A stretch of 64,000 nt of DNA from Adiantum capillus-veneris (GCA_014529385.2 CM043947.1:128461891-128525890); one strand, 5' to 3'. Shown: positions 19,977 through 30,439, counted from the stretch's first letter. The notes: generated by a model not told the origin, from the letters alone. Program-made: numbers and translations.

Positions 19977-22787
19977 CTAGGAGTTCGTGTCTGAGTCGTG
20001 TTGGTCAAAGTCTTCTATTGAGCTATCGGTGTCACTGTCAGATTGGTCTACAATTGCCTTGCCCTTAGAAGATGCATGTATGGCACTTATCATGTTCAGA
20101 GGTGCAATTTGTGGTACCTCTTCCCCCTTTGGTGTGACCGAAGTGGTTCCTCTATTTCCCCAGGTATCTATGGTTGCAGCTAGGTGTACCCAGTCTACGT
20201 TGTCTGATTTCGTCATACCCGGTAACACATCCATGTAAGGAGAATCTTGGCCAATGTCTGTATCCTTCTTACAAGTGTAACAATATTGTTGTCGGTCCGA
20301 GTGAACTGTGGTGTCAGAGCGATGATCAATAATGGTTTTACTCCCTAAGGGGTGTACCTTACTAGTCACCAAATCCACTCTAAGGACAGAGTCTTGGAAT
20401 TGCAAATCGACATGATTTTTAGACCTATCGTGAACCATTTGTGCTTCCCTCATGAATGGTCGTCCTAAAATCATTTCATATGACATAAGGTGTTTAGAGA
20501 AATCCATTACAATGAACGTATGTTGTACCTTGTGTCCTAGAACTTTGATCTTAAGATCCTTGAGCATCCCCATAGGTTTGGCTATGGTGCCATTTGCCAT
20601 CTTTACCACAATGTTAGTAACACTGAGGCGGGGTTTTCCCATGGATTCCCAGCAATCTTTTGTAACGATGCTAACTCCCGCACCACCATCAAGAATTCCC
20701 TTTATAGTTAATCCCTTGGTAGTGATGGGTAGGGTCGCATTAGACTCGTTGCCTTCAAAATACTGCCCTAATTCGTTAATGGGTACCTCGATCACAGACT
20801 CGTGTCCATCTAAGTCAAGTGATTGCACATGATTTTCCTCATCAATCATAATCGAGTCAGGCCTATTTGGTTGCGCAAACTGCGGTAATCCCGTCCGTAG
20901 CTCTCCGTTAAGGAATGCTCGAAGTGCAAGGAATAACTCAGGATCTCCATACAGCTTTGCTATGATCGTGGTTCGGACCTCAGAAGACATGAAGTCCACT
21001 AGTTTGGCAACATTCATTGGCATTTTGCAGGGTGTAGGTCCTTGACTAGGAACTGGTGAGGATGGAATCTCATATTCCTCAATGGGATCAGGTATTCCTT
21101 CGTTAAACATCCTTTCCAACAAGAAAGGTGTATGCTCACTTTCTGATGTCCCATCCTCACTCCCTTCTTGGATGATATTAGATATGGCTAACGGTCTATG
21201 GTTCATGTGGGGTGGATGAACTTGCGTGGGAAACACTGTGTCATGAATTTTGACATGCATGGGTTCTGGTTCTAGTTTCCTTTGAGTCTCCTCCACTAAA
21301 CCTCTTAGATGTTTCACCTGCTCAATCTCGTCTACTGGGTTTGGGTACGTCCCAATCTTCTTTTTACGATTCTTCCCTTTTTGCCCCTGCGGTTTATCTT
21401 GGGGGTCTTGGATTGGATTTGGAAACACTTGTGGTGTTTTCAGAGGCTCTTTATGGTTTTCTCTTATTCGGTTTTCATTTGGTTCCATGTTACGGTTTTC
21501 TTGGTCGGTCTTTTCCTTTGTGGTATTGGTTCTAGTCTCCATTGTCTCGACTGAATCTGAATCATCCTCAAGGTCATTCATATACACGGGGTCATCTCCT
21601 GTTCCTATGTTTGTTTTGGGACTTGGCTTTGAATTTCCCGTATTCTGCGACCTCTTCCTTTGTGTCTTCTTTTTCTTTGCTTGGATATGGCCTGGCCCTT
21701 GAAGCATGGACCGTGTAATCGCATAAGCGGGTGCGACGGGTGGTATTGGCGATGTCACACTAGCAATTTTGACCAAATTTAGGGGTGTGATTTTAGGCGC
21801 ATTTGGGTTATAGGGGCATTGGGCAATCAAGTGATCTATTCCACAACGATTACATGTGAGTATTGGCATTGCAGACGTGCTCCCTTGATTCATTTGCATC
21901 TGTGTAGCATTCTTTTGCAGCCTAATAGGGCACTCCGTTGCCCGATGTGGTCCACCACACTCGTAGCATTGAAGAGGTGGCCTCCTAGCCTGGGTGTTGA
22001 TATTTTGACCTCTGGATGCGAGAGCAACAGCTTGATAAACCGGCTTGACTTGCCCCCAACAATCTTCCATGTAGTATATAGGACACTCTTCCAATATATC
22101 AAGTCCGTAGGCAATACTAGTGTCTATTTCCTCCTCACAGCCATCTGCATAAGCATTAGATGGCTCGCAACCCACTTGGTTCATAGAGGCGACTCTTGGA
22201 TGCGGGGGCTGCGGTCCTAGCACAGGAGGTGGTAGCGGTGTAGCTTGTGCAGCATTTTGAGATCTAGGGACCATGTGTTGCGGTAGTTGCTCAACAGGTG
22301 GAGCAGGCATCAATACAGGAGCTCGAGGTGCATCCGTCCAGGCTACAGGTGGTCTATTTGCCATCATACGTTTGATCATTAAACAATCCTTAGCTTGGTG
22401 ACCATACCTACCACATGCGTTGCAAGTTCCATTAAATTTTACTCTAAACGTAGGGCACTCACTAGTGCTATGTGGACCCAAGCAAATGGAACACCATTGT
22501 TGCTCCCTTCTTGGATACATGTGACTATTTTGAGGGGGTCGATTATCCTTAAGAGACTCTTGGATTTCCTTGGTGAGGTCTGTCAAGAATGTCTCAAATA
22601 CCTTTGGCTCATTGGCAATGGGCTTTGCAGTCATGGGTTCATACTCAATGGCTTGTGAGCTAGTGGATCTCGTGTCAGTAGACACCCTCATGCCTGCTAT
22701 CATCAAGTTGTCCTCTAATTGGATTGCATTGGCAGTGACATCTTCCCAGGTTGTGATACCTCTAATCACTAGTCCATTATCCTTCAT
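19977..22787 (-). pseudogene. Gypsy gag C-terminus with four zinc knuckles and protease
   Basis: 936 codons from an ATG at 22787 to a TAG at 19977. Four Cys-His knuckles are visible: CSICLGPHSTSEC, CNACGRYGHQAKDC (classic CX2CX4HX4C), CYECGGPHRATEC and CNRCGIDHLIAQC. A long Glu/Lys/Pro-rich linker follows, then a retropepsin with GILDGGAGVSI (about plus 20668-20702), GKPRLS and MILGRPFM. The gag capsid segment is in the preceding ORF, which overlaps by 11 bases in another frame. A TGA sits just before this ATG in frame, so either a one-base indel split gag or translation re-initiates. The former seems likelier, because the capsid continues across the junction (RFIRGLRN..GLVIRGITTWEDV). Confidence 0.88.
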
Positions 22788-24543
22788 TCCTCAACCCTCG
22801 AATGAATCGATCAAGCAGTTGGTTATTGTTGAAGCGCTCATTTACAGGGCAGCGAGAGTTTAAGTGCTTTAGACGACTAATGAAGTCCCTTACTGACTCT
22901 CCTTCCTTATGTTCGGCCTTCTGTAGCTGAGATGCTACACCCCAAATCACACCTTCTCGTATGTACTCCTTTAGAAACAGCCTTCGAAGGGTAGGGTAGA
23001 TTGTTTTCTCGTCCACCCTTAGGGTTCTATACCAATCTCCAGCCTTCCCACTTAATGTCAAGCTTAAGGCATTGCACTTATGTAGTTCGTTGCGTTCCCC
23101 TAAGGAATCACATACTTGTTCAAACACTTCAATGTGTTTTCTAGCATCTTCGTCCCCGTTGAATTTTTGCGTTAGTTTGGCAATTTGTACTGCCTTACTT
23201 CGAGGCTCTCTATCAGATGCATGACGCATATTTTCAGCGATAGATCGACCTATGGTTTGAGCAAACGCTGCCAAGTCACCTATGTGAGGAGGCAGGGCCG
23301 GTGGAGGTACTCTTGGAATCATATGTGGGAGAGGGACGGGTACCGGTCTTGGCATATGTGTGGATGATGCAGGATATGGAACATAACCGGGCATAGGTCC
23401 ACTCGGATAAGGGCTAGGGAGCGGCACTCGAGGAGCATAAACAAGTGGTACAATTGGAGGTGTGGGGGGCATGTGTGCATAAGGGGCTAGAGGCACATAC
23501 GGTCGAGGCCCCATATTAGGTACTACGACACTAGGTAGTGGCACTACGCTAACCGTAGATGTCATCGGTACATTCTCTGTCAGGCCTATCCCTGGAGTGA
23601 GCACTGTGTTTTCCTTAATAGAGGGTTGAGCCAAGTTAGGGAAGCTAAAGTTGTCGCTCGGAGGCTCAGATTGCATAGAGACCCCAGGTGAAATGACGTA
23701 AGATGGGTCCATGGGACTCATTAGAGGAGTCTCCATTTGTGATAGAGTAGGCTGTTGAGCCTTGCTCGTATCCAGAAATCTCATGGGGCCAGTTGAGAGT
23801 ATATTTACCCCTCGGTTTTGCCTTTCTGATTGAATAATGCCATGGATAACATTACAGATCATTTTCTGTTGATCTTCGATGCTCGTGGCACTAGAGGTGG
23901 ATTGTACAATCTCTATCCATCCTACATGGTAGGTGTGGCCAGAGTGTATATCCGTCAACACCTCAGTGTGGAGGTCGTATGTCCAATGATCATTAATGAA
24001 CAATCCTTCTAGAGTCGACGTGTTAACGGTTTCTTGTGAGGTAGAAGCAATGTTGCTCCCCGTGGTTTTACTTGTCACCAACAGTACTCTAGAGGGAACT
24101 TCTAAAGGAGGCAGCTCAACAGGGCCTTCTTGGTAAGAAGTTGGTAGGATATCCACATGGACACTCTTTGGGGGTGTGGGGTCCACGTGCGATGTGAAAG
24201 GAGAGTCCACTTCCCCACCCCCTTCGTGTGCTTCATTTGCATCAGGTTCTGAGCGAGTAGCTCTACCTAATGTTTCCATGAAACGGCTAAACATACTAGT
24301 ACTAGGCTGTGGGGCTTCGGGAGGTGCATGGCCTTCTCTCTCATTGTTTTGGGTAGGGTATGCTTCCATGACTTCTGAGTCGGAGGAGGAATCACTAGCG
24401 GCTATTTTAGGGTCTTGGGTGGTGCTACCTTGTGTCCCCGCTGAGGGTCTAGAGCCTATCGTGGATGGGTAATGGGTGTCCGTATGAACAGAGGCACCCT
24501 CAATATGCTCGTGTTCTAGCACCCGCCCAGAGCGTAAGTGCAT
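22777..24543 (-). CDS. Gypsy gag, N-terminal part with capsid-like domain
   Basis: 588 codons from ATG at 24543 (MHLRSGRVLEHEH) to TAA at 22777. Residues 1 to about 300 are Ser/Thr/Pro-rich and acidic, and about 350-440 form a Pro-rich stretch (PPTPPIVPLVYAP). About 460-588 match a plant retrotransposon gag: KFNGDEDARKHIEVFEQVC, SGKAGDWYRTL, FLKEYIREGV, EGESVRDFISRL and LLDRFIRGLRN. Gag forms the particle that packages the element RNA. The stop falls at the end of the capsid-like domain, which is earlier than usual because the zinc knuckles are in the next frame. Confidence 0.85.
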   Translation of the reverse strand: MHLRSGRVLEHEHIEGASVHTDTHYPSTIGSRPSAGTQGSTTQDPKIAASDSSSDSEVMEAYPTQNNEREGHAPPEAPQPSTSMFSRFMETLGRATRSEPDANEAHEGGGEVDSPFTSHVDPTPPKSVHVDILPTSYQEGPVELPPLEVPSRVLLVTSKTTGSNIASTSQETVNTSTLEGLFINDHWTYDLHTEVLTDIHSGHTYHVGWIEIVQSTSSATSIEDQQKMICNVIHGIIQSERQNRGVNILSTGPMRFLDTSKAQQPTLSQMETPLMSPMDPSYVISPGVSMQSEPPSDNFSFPNLAQPSIKENTVLTPGIGLTENVPMTSTVSVVPLPSVVVPNMGPRPYVPLAPYAHMPPTPPIVPLVYAPRVPLPSPYPSGPMPGYVPYPASSTHMPRPVPVPLPHMIPRVPPPALPPHIGDLAAFAQTIGRSIAENMRHASDREPRSKAVQIAKLTQKFNGDEDARKHIEVFEQVCDSLGERNELHKCNALSLTLSGKAGDWYRTLRVDEKTIYPTLRRLFLKEYIREGVIWGVASQLQKAEHKEGESVRDFISRLKHLNSRCPVNERFNNNQLLDRFIRGLRNEG

Positions 24544-25046
24544 GTGCTTTTGATACCCTAAGGTGTCAAAAAGCTGCTCTAGGAGGCCTTGTGACTAGTT
24601 TTTTGCGTGTTTTTTGTTCGTTTTTTTGCTAGATTTTTTAGAGCGTGTTGTGGAATGGGCCGTGTGATAGCTCGAAACGAGCGTATCGCTAGGAGGGACG
24701 TGCTGTGCTTTACAGCCCACCGTTTGGTTCTATTTTGCTCCAGAAAAGCCCGAAACAGTCTTTTCCTAGCTGGGGAACTAGGCTCCAAATAGCAAGTCTA
24801 AGGGTGCAAGTGGGAAGAGAAGGGAGGAGAGTGGAGGACTTGCCCCACATGCTCTCATTCCCTCTTGAGGGGGTAGGGTATATATATAAGAGTGAGTCTA
24901 GTATATATCATAAGACTGGGGACTGAGGCCTGGGCCTGGGCTTGGGCTTGGGCTTGGGCTTGGGCTTGGGCAAATGATCCCGATCAAAATTTTAGCCGTT
25001 TTTATAACCTCCCCCTCGCTCAAGTTTTTTATTTTTCGAATTATTT

Positions 25047-25091
<45 letters not shown>

Positions 25092-25533
25092 GATATTATT
25101 TGGTACGCGTTTTGGTGCGCGTTGACCTCACCTAACTATTTACTGTCCCACCTACCTGCTGACCTGCTAATCAGTGGTTCACCTAATTACTAACCTGCTT
25201 AATCAACTAATTGTGCTCTTAACTGTGCACAAACCAGAAAACACAGAAAATGCAGAAAATTGAAACTTGACAGAACTGTGCAGTGCAAACCAGAAAATGC
25301 AAAAAACGCAGAAACGTAAGAAATGCTAACTGTGTAAGCTGAAATCTGAGCTTAATAGAACTAGCAAAACAGAGCTTAACAGAACACAGAAAACTTGAAT
25401 GCAGTCAACAACATTGTGTCTTCCTCTACTGTTTTTGCATAACAACAATAATCAAACTTAAGCCGCGCCTTTCCTACATAAAAAATAGCTTCAATACAAT
25501 TTACAGGTCGCCATTGGAGCTTCACGCGCAGCA
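24544..25533 (-). promoter_or_regulatory. Gypsy 5' leader with hexamer and TA repeats
   Basis: About 1 kb between PBS and gag. It has a TGGGCT/TGGGCC hexamer repeat (about 24927-24971, seven units) and a (TA)n run (about 25052-25088). It also has an A/G-rich stretch with repeated 'cagaaaa' words at 25230-25400. No ORF is credible; the hexamer gives a false AWAWAW frame. On the RNA strand the hexamer is C-rich. Confidence 0.7.
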
Positions 25534-25556
25534 GCTCCCCGGCAACGGCGCCAAAA
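25534..25556 (-). other. Primer binding site for tRNA-Asp
   Basis: On the minus strand TGGCGCCGTTGCCGGGG follows the LTR end (..GTGACA) after a short T spacer. This is the complement of the 3' end of plant tRNA-Asp, a common primer for Ty3/gypsy elements. Confidence 0.88.
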
Positions 25557-25557
25557 A

Positions 25558-26110
25558 TGTCACGTCTAGGGACTTGCTACGCGCCATGTGCGAGCCACAA
25601 AGGCTCCTAGCACACAGTCATACAACAGACAAGCTCACAAGGAAGAACGATGTGTCACTCACCTTCCTGCGTAGTTGCGAATGAAGGATTCCTGCGCCGC
25701 GAAGAAGAGGGAGACACCGCTACGCCGCGCTCAACCGCCTCGCCGCCGTCGTGCCTCCGCAACGCTCGATCACACACACACTCTCACACTCTCTCTCTCA
25801 CACGTACACACACACACACACACACAAGGAGATGGTGAAGGAGAAGGTGGAGATGGAGCAAGAGCAGCTTCTATTGCACAATGAGAGAATGAGTAAAAAT
25901 TAGGTTTAGTGGCTTTTATATGAGCTCACCCCATTCACACTTAGGCGCCCATACTTAGCCAACTAACTCCTTGAATATTCCAGTTAGAGTGTGCCTGTCA
26001 TCGGCGATCACCCTTACCCTGTTCCTATTGGTCCGACAATCCCGGTACCTGACTCTAAATAATACAACGTTTATAGATCATAGGGTGTCCGTGTGCCGTG
26101 AGGGTTAACA
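25558..26110 (-). repeat. Gypsy 5' LTR
   Basis: 553 bp from TGTCACGTC to GGTTAACA on plus, matching 12640-13192, followed by the GTACA duplication. It carries a shorter CA run and a 12-bp insertion relative to the other LTR. Confidence 0.95.
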
Positions 26111-26239
26111 GTACAACGCCGCCTAAATGATAAATATGAGGAAAGAAATGCTTGTCGAAATGGGGGAAGTACAAGGGACAAAACATTTACCAAACATGAT
26201 AAATTGCTATGATTGGAAGTGACCCACAAAGCTACGCTA

Positions 26240-28567
26240 TCAAGAAAGAAGAGCTTGTCGTGTTCTTCGTAACTTCTCCATCCGCTGCCTTCGTGCATAG
26301 GCATGATATGGTGTATCTAGATGCAATGGCATGAGAATTATCCCTTGTGTAGAACCTTGCTCCCAAAGAATTGAGCGTAGATTGTTCTCAAAGAGTTGTT
26401 GTTGTGCCTCCCAATTCTTCCTTGAAGCCTTTGCTTGTTGCGTATGAAGTTTCCGTTGTCTGGCTGCCTCTTTCTCAGCTTGTATTTGTAACCGCTTGTT
26501 GTCTTTATCCACCTTCTTGTCCTCTCTTGCCTTTGCTATTTCATCCTTTTTTGCTGTTTTGGCTTTCATGCTCTCAATATACTGATTGGAAGTAAGAATC
26601 AAACTGTTGGTATAATCTACAAAGGGCTCTCTATTTACTTGCCGTATAGAAACTTCCATCATTGGCACTCGTAGAATGTTGACAAGGCTGGCAGGCTGAA
26701 CTGAATTGCTTTGCTGGTTGATGTTGAGGTTTGTGTGCTCATTTCCAAATATGTCTCGTTGCAAGCTGAGGGTAGAGTTGCCAATCTGATTTGTGTTCTC
26801 ATTGTTGTTGTTTCTCATAATGGGTTGCAAGAGAGATATGTTTGCTTCTCTTCTTGGCAAAGTGTGGCAGTGGTTGGTTGTTGAAAGGGATGGAGGAAGA
26901 GAGTCACATGCTGGGTTAAAAGATGTTCCTTGCTGTTCAGGACTATCATAAAATTTGCATGTATCATCATCTTCCTCCATCAGCCGTGTGTATGTGACCC
27001 CATTGAGTGTAGGTGTATTTTCAAGAAGTGTATCTTCGTTTAAGAGTTGCTTGGCCATCATGCTGAGTGTATGAACGGCTTCATCCTCTCCACTTGGTAA
27101 AGGTGTGCTTGGTACCTGTGACAATTCTTCTTCTTCGGCTGCTGCATCCTCCACAACGCTGATATGATTACATGGCATGTTATCAAATTTTACTACATCA
27201 GGGTTAAATGGCCAAATTCCGGTTGCTTTGAAACCCGCTTTAATATTGTCCTCTGTTAAAGCAGAGTGAATGGCTTTTGCTGCAATTGTGGCCAGCTCTA
27301 ACTTGCTTGCCTGCCTTGAAAGAGTCCGCAGATGCCAACTGTCTCGCTCTTTGCGAAAGTGAGTCTTCAAGGATTTGAATACGGATACATCCAAAGGTTG
27401 AATCTTGTGTGATGTGTGTGCTGGTAGGGTAATAATATCTATACTTGAATCACGAGCCTTTTCAACAACCTCGAGGGAGACATGACTACCATGGCCATCC
27501 AAAATTAGAAGATGCCGATTTTCCTTACCAACAAGCTCCGTGATAGCTTTGTCGAAGTGCTCGATCCATGCTTGAAACAACTCACTCGCCATCCATGCCT
27601 TCTTTTGCAGTTCACAATTTTGAATGTAGTTTCCCAAAATTCGGCTACCTTTGAATATGTAATATGATGGAATAGCATGCCCAGCGGCGTTCACACAACA
27701 TAAAACCGTCATCCACTCACGTGAATCACATGTAACATTATACACAGATTTAGTCCCCTTTCTTGCTAGAATCTTCATACCTTTGTCTCTTGATCCTTGG
27801 AATCCGGTTTCATCTGCATTCCATATGTTAGAAGGTGGATACTTGTGCTTTTGATATGATGAGCGAAGGTTGTCATGCAAAGACTTTACAATGTTGGGTC
27901 GAAAGCGAGTTGCCCTTGACTGATCCAAGCTCTCTCCAACACAGAAAACTAGACTTGGATGTCGCTTTTGAAAGCCGGCCCACCAACTTTTTCCAGGGAT
28001 TCCATTGGAAAAGAGTGTATACCTTGTTTGACAAATTTCTGCCACTTTCAACTTAACATCCAACACTGAGACGTCATGACCTGAATCGCACTTCGCAAAT
28101 ATCCAGTGAAGTAAAGCAGCCTCCTCTTCCTCCGTCAAAATTGTTTGTGGTCCTTTTCTCTTCTTGAGAGTTCTTCCTTCTTCCCAATTTGCAATTGCCG
28201 TTTTGCTTATCCCAAATTGCATGGAGCACTTGACTAAGGAGAGGCCATTCTCCCGTGCTTGAAGGGCTTTAGCCATGTCTTCTTCTGTCCACGTACGCTG
28301 AAAGCGAGATTTTGTTGTTGCTGGTGGAAACTCTTCACAAGTGTTGTGATTTGGAGTGTCCATAACAATTGGTGAAGTCCTAGGTTTAGGGAATGTTGGT
28401 TTGGCTACCACTGCAAGTGGAGGACTTCTGGTTGTAGACTTGCTCGTTCGCTTCATTTTGTTGATGGGATGAGATGGTGTCTTCGTGCATATACCTTGTG
28501 GAGTGGGCCTTGATGGCTTGTCTGCTGCACCTCTGTTAGCTTGTGCTCTACCTCTTCTCTTTGCCAT
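26240..28567 (-). CDS. Pogo-type DDD transposase, intact 775 aa
   Basis: An intact frame from an ATG at 28567 (MAKRRGRAQ) to a stop at 26240. Residues about 88-135 form a psq-type helix-turn-helix (TWTEEDMAKAL..FGISKTAIANWEEG). About 140-208 form a CENP-B/Tc5-type DNA-binding domain ending WWAGFQKRHPSL. About 215-440 are a DDE_1 core with D252 (WNADETGF), D357 (LILDGHGSH) and D393 (IQPLDVSVFKSL), i.e. DD35D as in pogo/Tigger. The C-terminal third is low in complexity and ends in a charged coiled coil (KAREDKKVDKDNKRLQ). The enzyme would cut and paste its element at TA sites. No stop or frameshift is seen, so it is either young or retained as a host gene. Terminal inverted repeats were not found. 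Confidence 0.9.
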   Translation of the reverse strand: MAKRRGRAQANRGAADKPSRPTPQGICTKTPSHPINKMKRTSKSTTRSPPLAVVAKPTFPKPRTSPIVMDTPNHNTCEEFPPATTKSRFQRTWTEEDMAKALQARENGLSLVKCSMQFGISKTAIANWEEGRTLKKRKGPQTILTEEEEAALLHWIFAKCDSGHDVSVLDVKLKVAEICQTRYTLFSNGIPGKSWWAGFQKRHPSLVFCVGESLDQSRATRFRPNIVKSLHDNLRSSYQKHKYPPSNIWNADETGFQGSRDKGMKILARKGTKSVYNVTCDSREWMTVLCCVNAAGHAIPSYYIFKGSRILGNYIQNCELQKKAWMASELFQAWIEHFDKAITELVGKENRHLLILDGHGSHVSLEVVEKARDSSIDIITLPAHTSHKIQPLDVSVFKSLKTHFRKERDSWHLRTLSRQASKLELATIAAKAIHSALTEDNIKAGFKATGIWPFNPDVVKFDNMPCNHISVVEDAAAEEEELSQVPSTPLPSGEDEAVHTLSMMAKQLLNEDTLLENTPTLNGVTYTRLMEEDDDTCKFYDSPEQQGTSFNPACDSLPPSLSTTNHCHTLPRREANISLLQPIMRNNNNENTNQIGNSTLSLQRDIFGNEHTNLNINQQSNSVQPASLVNILRVPMMEVSIRQVNREPFVDYTNSLILTSNQYIESMKAKTAKKDEIAKAREDKKVDKDNKRLQIQAEKEAARQRKLHTQQAKASRKNWEAQQQLFENNLRSILWEQGSTQGIILMPLHLDTPYHAYARRQRMEKLRRTRQALLS

Positions 28568-28574
28568 GCTGTTC

Positions 28575-28686
28575 CTGAAATGAAAAAGCCATTAGATGCA
28601 TGGTATTTGTAGCAAACAGTCACTGAATATGCTAATGCATTGAAAGAAAGTGGTGCAGCAAGTGATTTGATGCAAAGAACTCTTAC
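28575..28686 (-). other. Probable 5' intron before the transposase start
   Basis: On the minus strand AATT|GTAAGA (28686) pairs with a good acceptor, TTTTTCATTTCAG|GAACAGC (28575), seven bases before the transposase ATG. The 112-bp intron would remove the sequence between the upstream 110-aa frame and the transposase. Inferred from splice-site sequence only. Confidence 0.5.
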
Positions 28687-28697
28687 AATTGAAGGTT

Positions 28698-29030
28698 TTA
28701 GTCCTTGAAGCTTTCGAGGAGATGGGAATAGTCTTTGACTGAAAACTTCTTCTTGGGTGCGGGTTGAATGGACTTCTCCGGGCTAGGCAATCGCTTTTGT
28801 AATAATGTGGAAGTTTGGGGAGTGAATATGGAAGGAGCTTTGGGATTTATGAAGGAAGCTTTCTTTCTAGGTATTTTGCAAGTGAAAACAGGCAGGACGT
28901 GTACCTTGCCACAACAGCAAACCCTTCCACCATTTTTATGAAGAAGGAGACTTGTGCATAGCAAACCCTCGAGTTGTGGGTGTCTTTGGATTAGGCAGGC
29001 CTTGCACTGGCAAGGGGCATTGCTCGCCAT
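28698..29030 (-). CDS. Cys-rich 110-aa ORF upstream of the transposase
   Basis: The frame starts at ATG 29030 in a strong context (GAAATGGCG) and ends 130 bp before the transposase ATG. The N-terminal half has eight Cys, including CQCKAC and VCCCGKVHVLPVFTCK with spaced His, which suggests a small zinc-binding fold. The C-terminal half is basic and Pro-rich (PAPKKKFSVKDYSHLL). It could be a second transposon protein, an upstream ORF on a bicistronic transcript, or an alternatively spliced first exon. The frame closes before the likely donor, so a direct fusion is not seen. Family not recognised. Confidence 0.5.
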   Translation of the reverse strand: MASNAPCQCKACLIQRHPQLEGLLCTSLLLHKNGGRVCCCGKVHVLPVFTCKIPRKKASFINPKAPSIFTPQTSTLLQKRLPSPEKSIQPAPKKKFSVKDYSHLLESFKD

Positions 29031-30439
29031 TTCTGAGAAATAACATCTGGTTGTCCTGTTTTGACGTCAAGTTGTTTTTGGTTTACTGCAGCATGGTGTT
29101 TCTCTTGCACCTTTAAGGAGGCTTTCTGTTGTTGAAGTAAAGCCTGGGCATTGGCTTGTTGTGCTGCATCAGTTGTGGATTGGTGTGGAAAGAGGCTGCT
29201 TGTGTGAAGAGATGAGTGGGTGTGTATTACAGGGAAACCGTTCTGTTTTTGTTGGTTATGCGTGTTGTTATAGTGGGTTGTTCATAGCGAGGGCCGCATG
29301 CTAGTTAATTTTCACGCTTCTGTTTGCCTAGTCATGAGTACTGAGGTATATGGTGTGTTATCATGTGCAGGTCACACTCGCAATGAAGGAAGGTCACGCT
29401 CGCAATGAAGGAAGATTGTGTACCAGAAGAGGAACAATAAACATGTTGTAGTGCTCTGGGATTTCGCAAGTGGAGGTGTAGCTGAGGTCCAGTTAGGGTC
29501 CAGGCAAGCGTGTGTTGCATTCATCATGCCACGTTGTAAACTGTACCTTTAATAATGCAAGCTATTATCTTTTCGAGCCTTGTTTTGGTCCTAACTTTTG
29601 TCCATCCTCTGGACCCCGTCCCCCTACTAGCTCCTCTACTCTACCTTTCATTTCACATTTGACATGCTTTTAATTTTCTTGCATTCTATTGTTTTAGAAT
29701 GCTTAAGTGAAGCTTCACCTTGCATAATTTTAGTAAATTTTACACACACAAATACACATATATGTTTTTCTTTTGTATTCTATTGTTTTAGAACGCTAAA
29801 GTGAAGCTTGACCTTGCATAATTCTAATAAATTCAATACACACACACATACACACACATATTAACTAGTTTTTTTTATTTCACCTTTCATTTCACAACTT
29901 CACATCCCTTTACATTTCTTGCATTTATAGCTTGATCCAATAAGTGTTAACGTTCGAGAAAGTCTCTTTTATTAACTGGTTGCTGATCGAATTTCTTTCT
30001 TAGAAAGAAGAAAACCGAAAATACTAGCAGAAATTTTAAGATTTGCCCAATTTTTGGACGACTTTCTCACATATTTCATCGGTTTTTCTTTCGTTTACCA
30101 TGGTTTGCAACTAGCTAGTCTCGATTGTCAATCGGCTCAAGACTGAGTTGAAGCAATCCTTTCCCAAACACTGATACTAGTTTAATTCAACCTAATAATT
30201 GTATCACTTATTGTTTTTGAAAGCCATTTCTACCCTTTCACTTGTTCTTTTGTATTAGAAAGACTTAAAGAGTGACTAACCGATGAAAAAAAAGAGTCCT
30301 TCTCTTTGAAGTCAACATCAAACCCATGATGATTTACTATTCCCAAAAAGTATAACCTAAGGATAGTCTTACATATCTTTAGTGGTCTTGTCAACTTTAT
30401 AAGTAAGACCACAAATCAAAGGGGGACTCGGCTCTTAAT
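29031..30439. other. Non-coding stretch with small repeats
   Basis: A 22-bp tandem pair (GGTCACRCTCGCAATGAAGGA) lies at 29371-29413. Two related blocks near 29690 and 29780 share 'ttctattgttttagaaYgctWaagtgaagctt'. No gene, and no terminal repeat for the pogo element, was recognised. Confidence 0.55.

Larger units (their letters stand above)
12640..26110 (-). mobile_element. Ty3/gypsy LTR retrotransposon, 13.5 kb
   Basis: Two 553-bp LTRs (12640-13192, 25558-26110) with TG..CA ends are flanked by a GTACA duplication. On the minus strand the order is LTR, PBS for tRNA-Asp, about 1 kb leader, gag, protease, RT, RNase H, integrase, a second retropepsin-like domain, an accessory ORF, about 1.4 kb of non-coding sequence, polypurine tract, LTR. 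RNase H before integrase identifies Ty3/gypsy. By eye the LTRs differ at about 14 substitutions plus three indels (roughly 97% identity), so it is a fairly recent insertion. The polyprotein is interrupted by a frame change in gag, an in-frame TAG and a frameshift in RT, so this copy is probably defective. It landed about 130 bp beyond the stop of the pogo transposase gene. Confidence 0.95.

Noticed and set aside
24892-25125. Plus-strand frame with AWAWAW and IYIYIY
   Set aside because: Simple-sequence translation of the hexamer and TA repeats in the gypsy leader.
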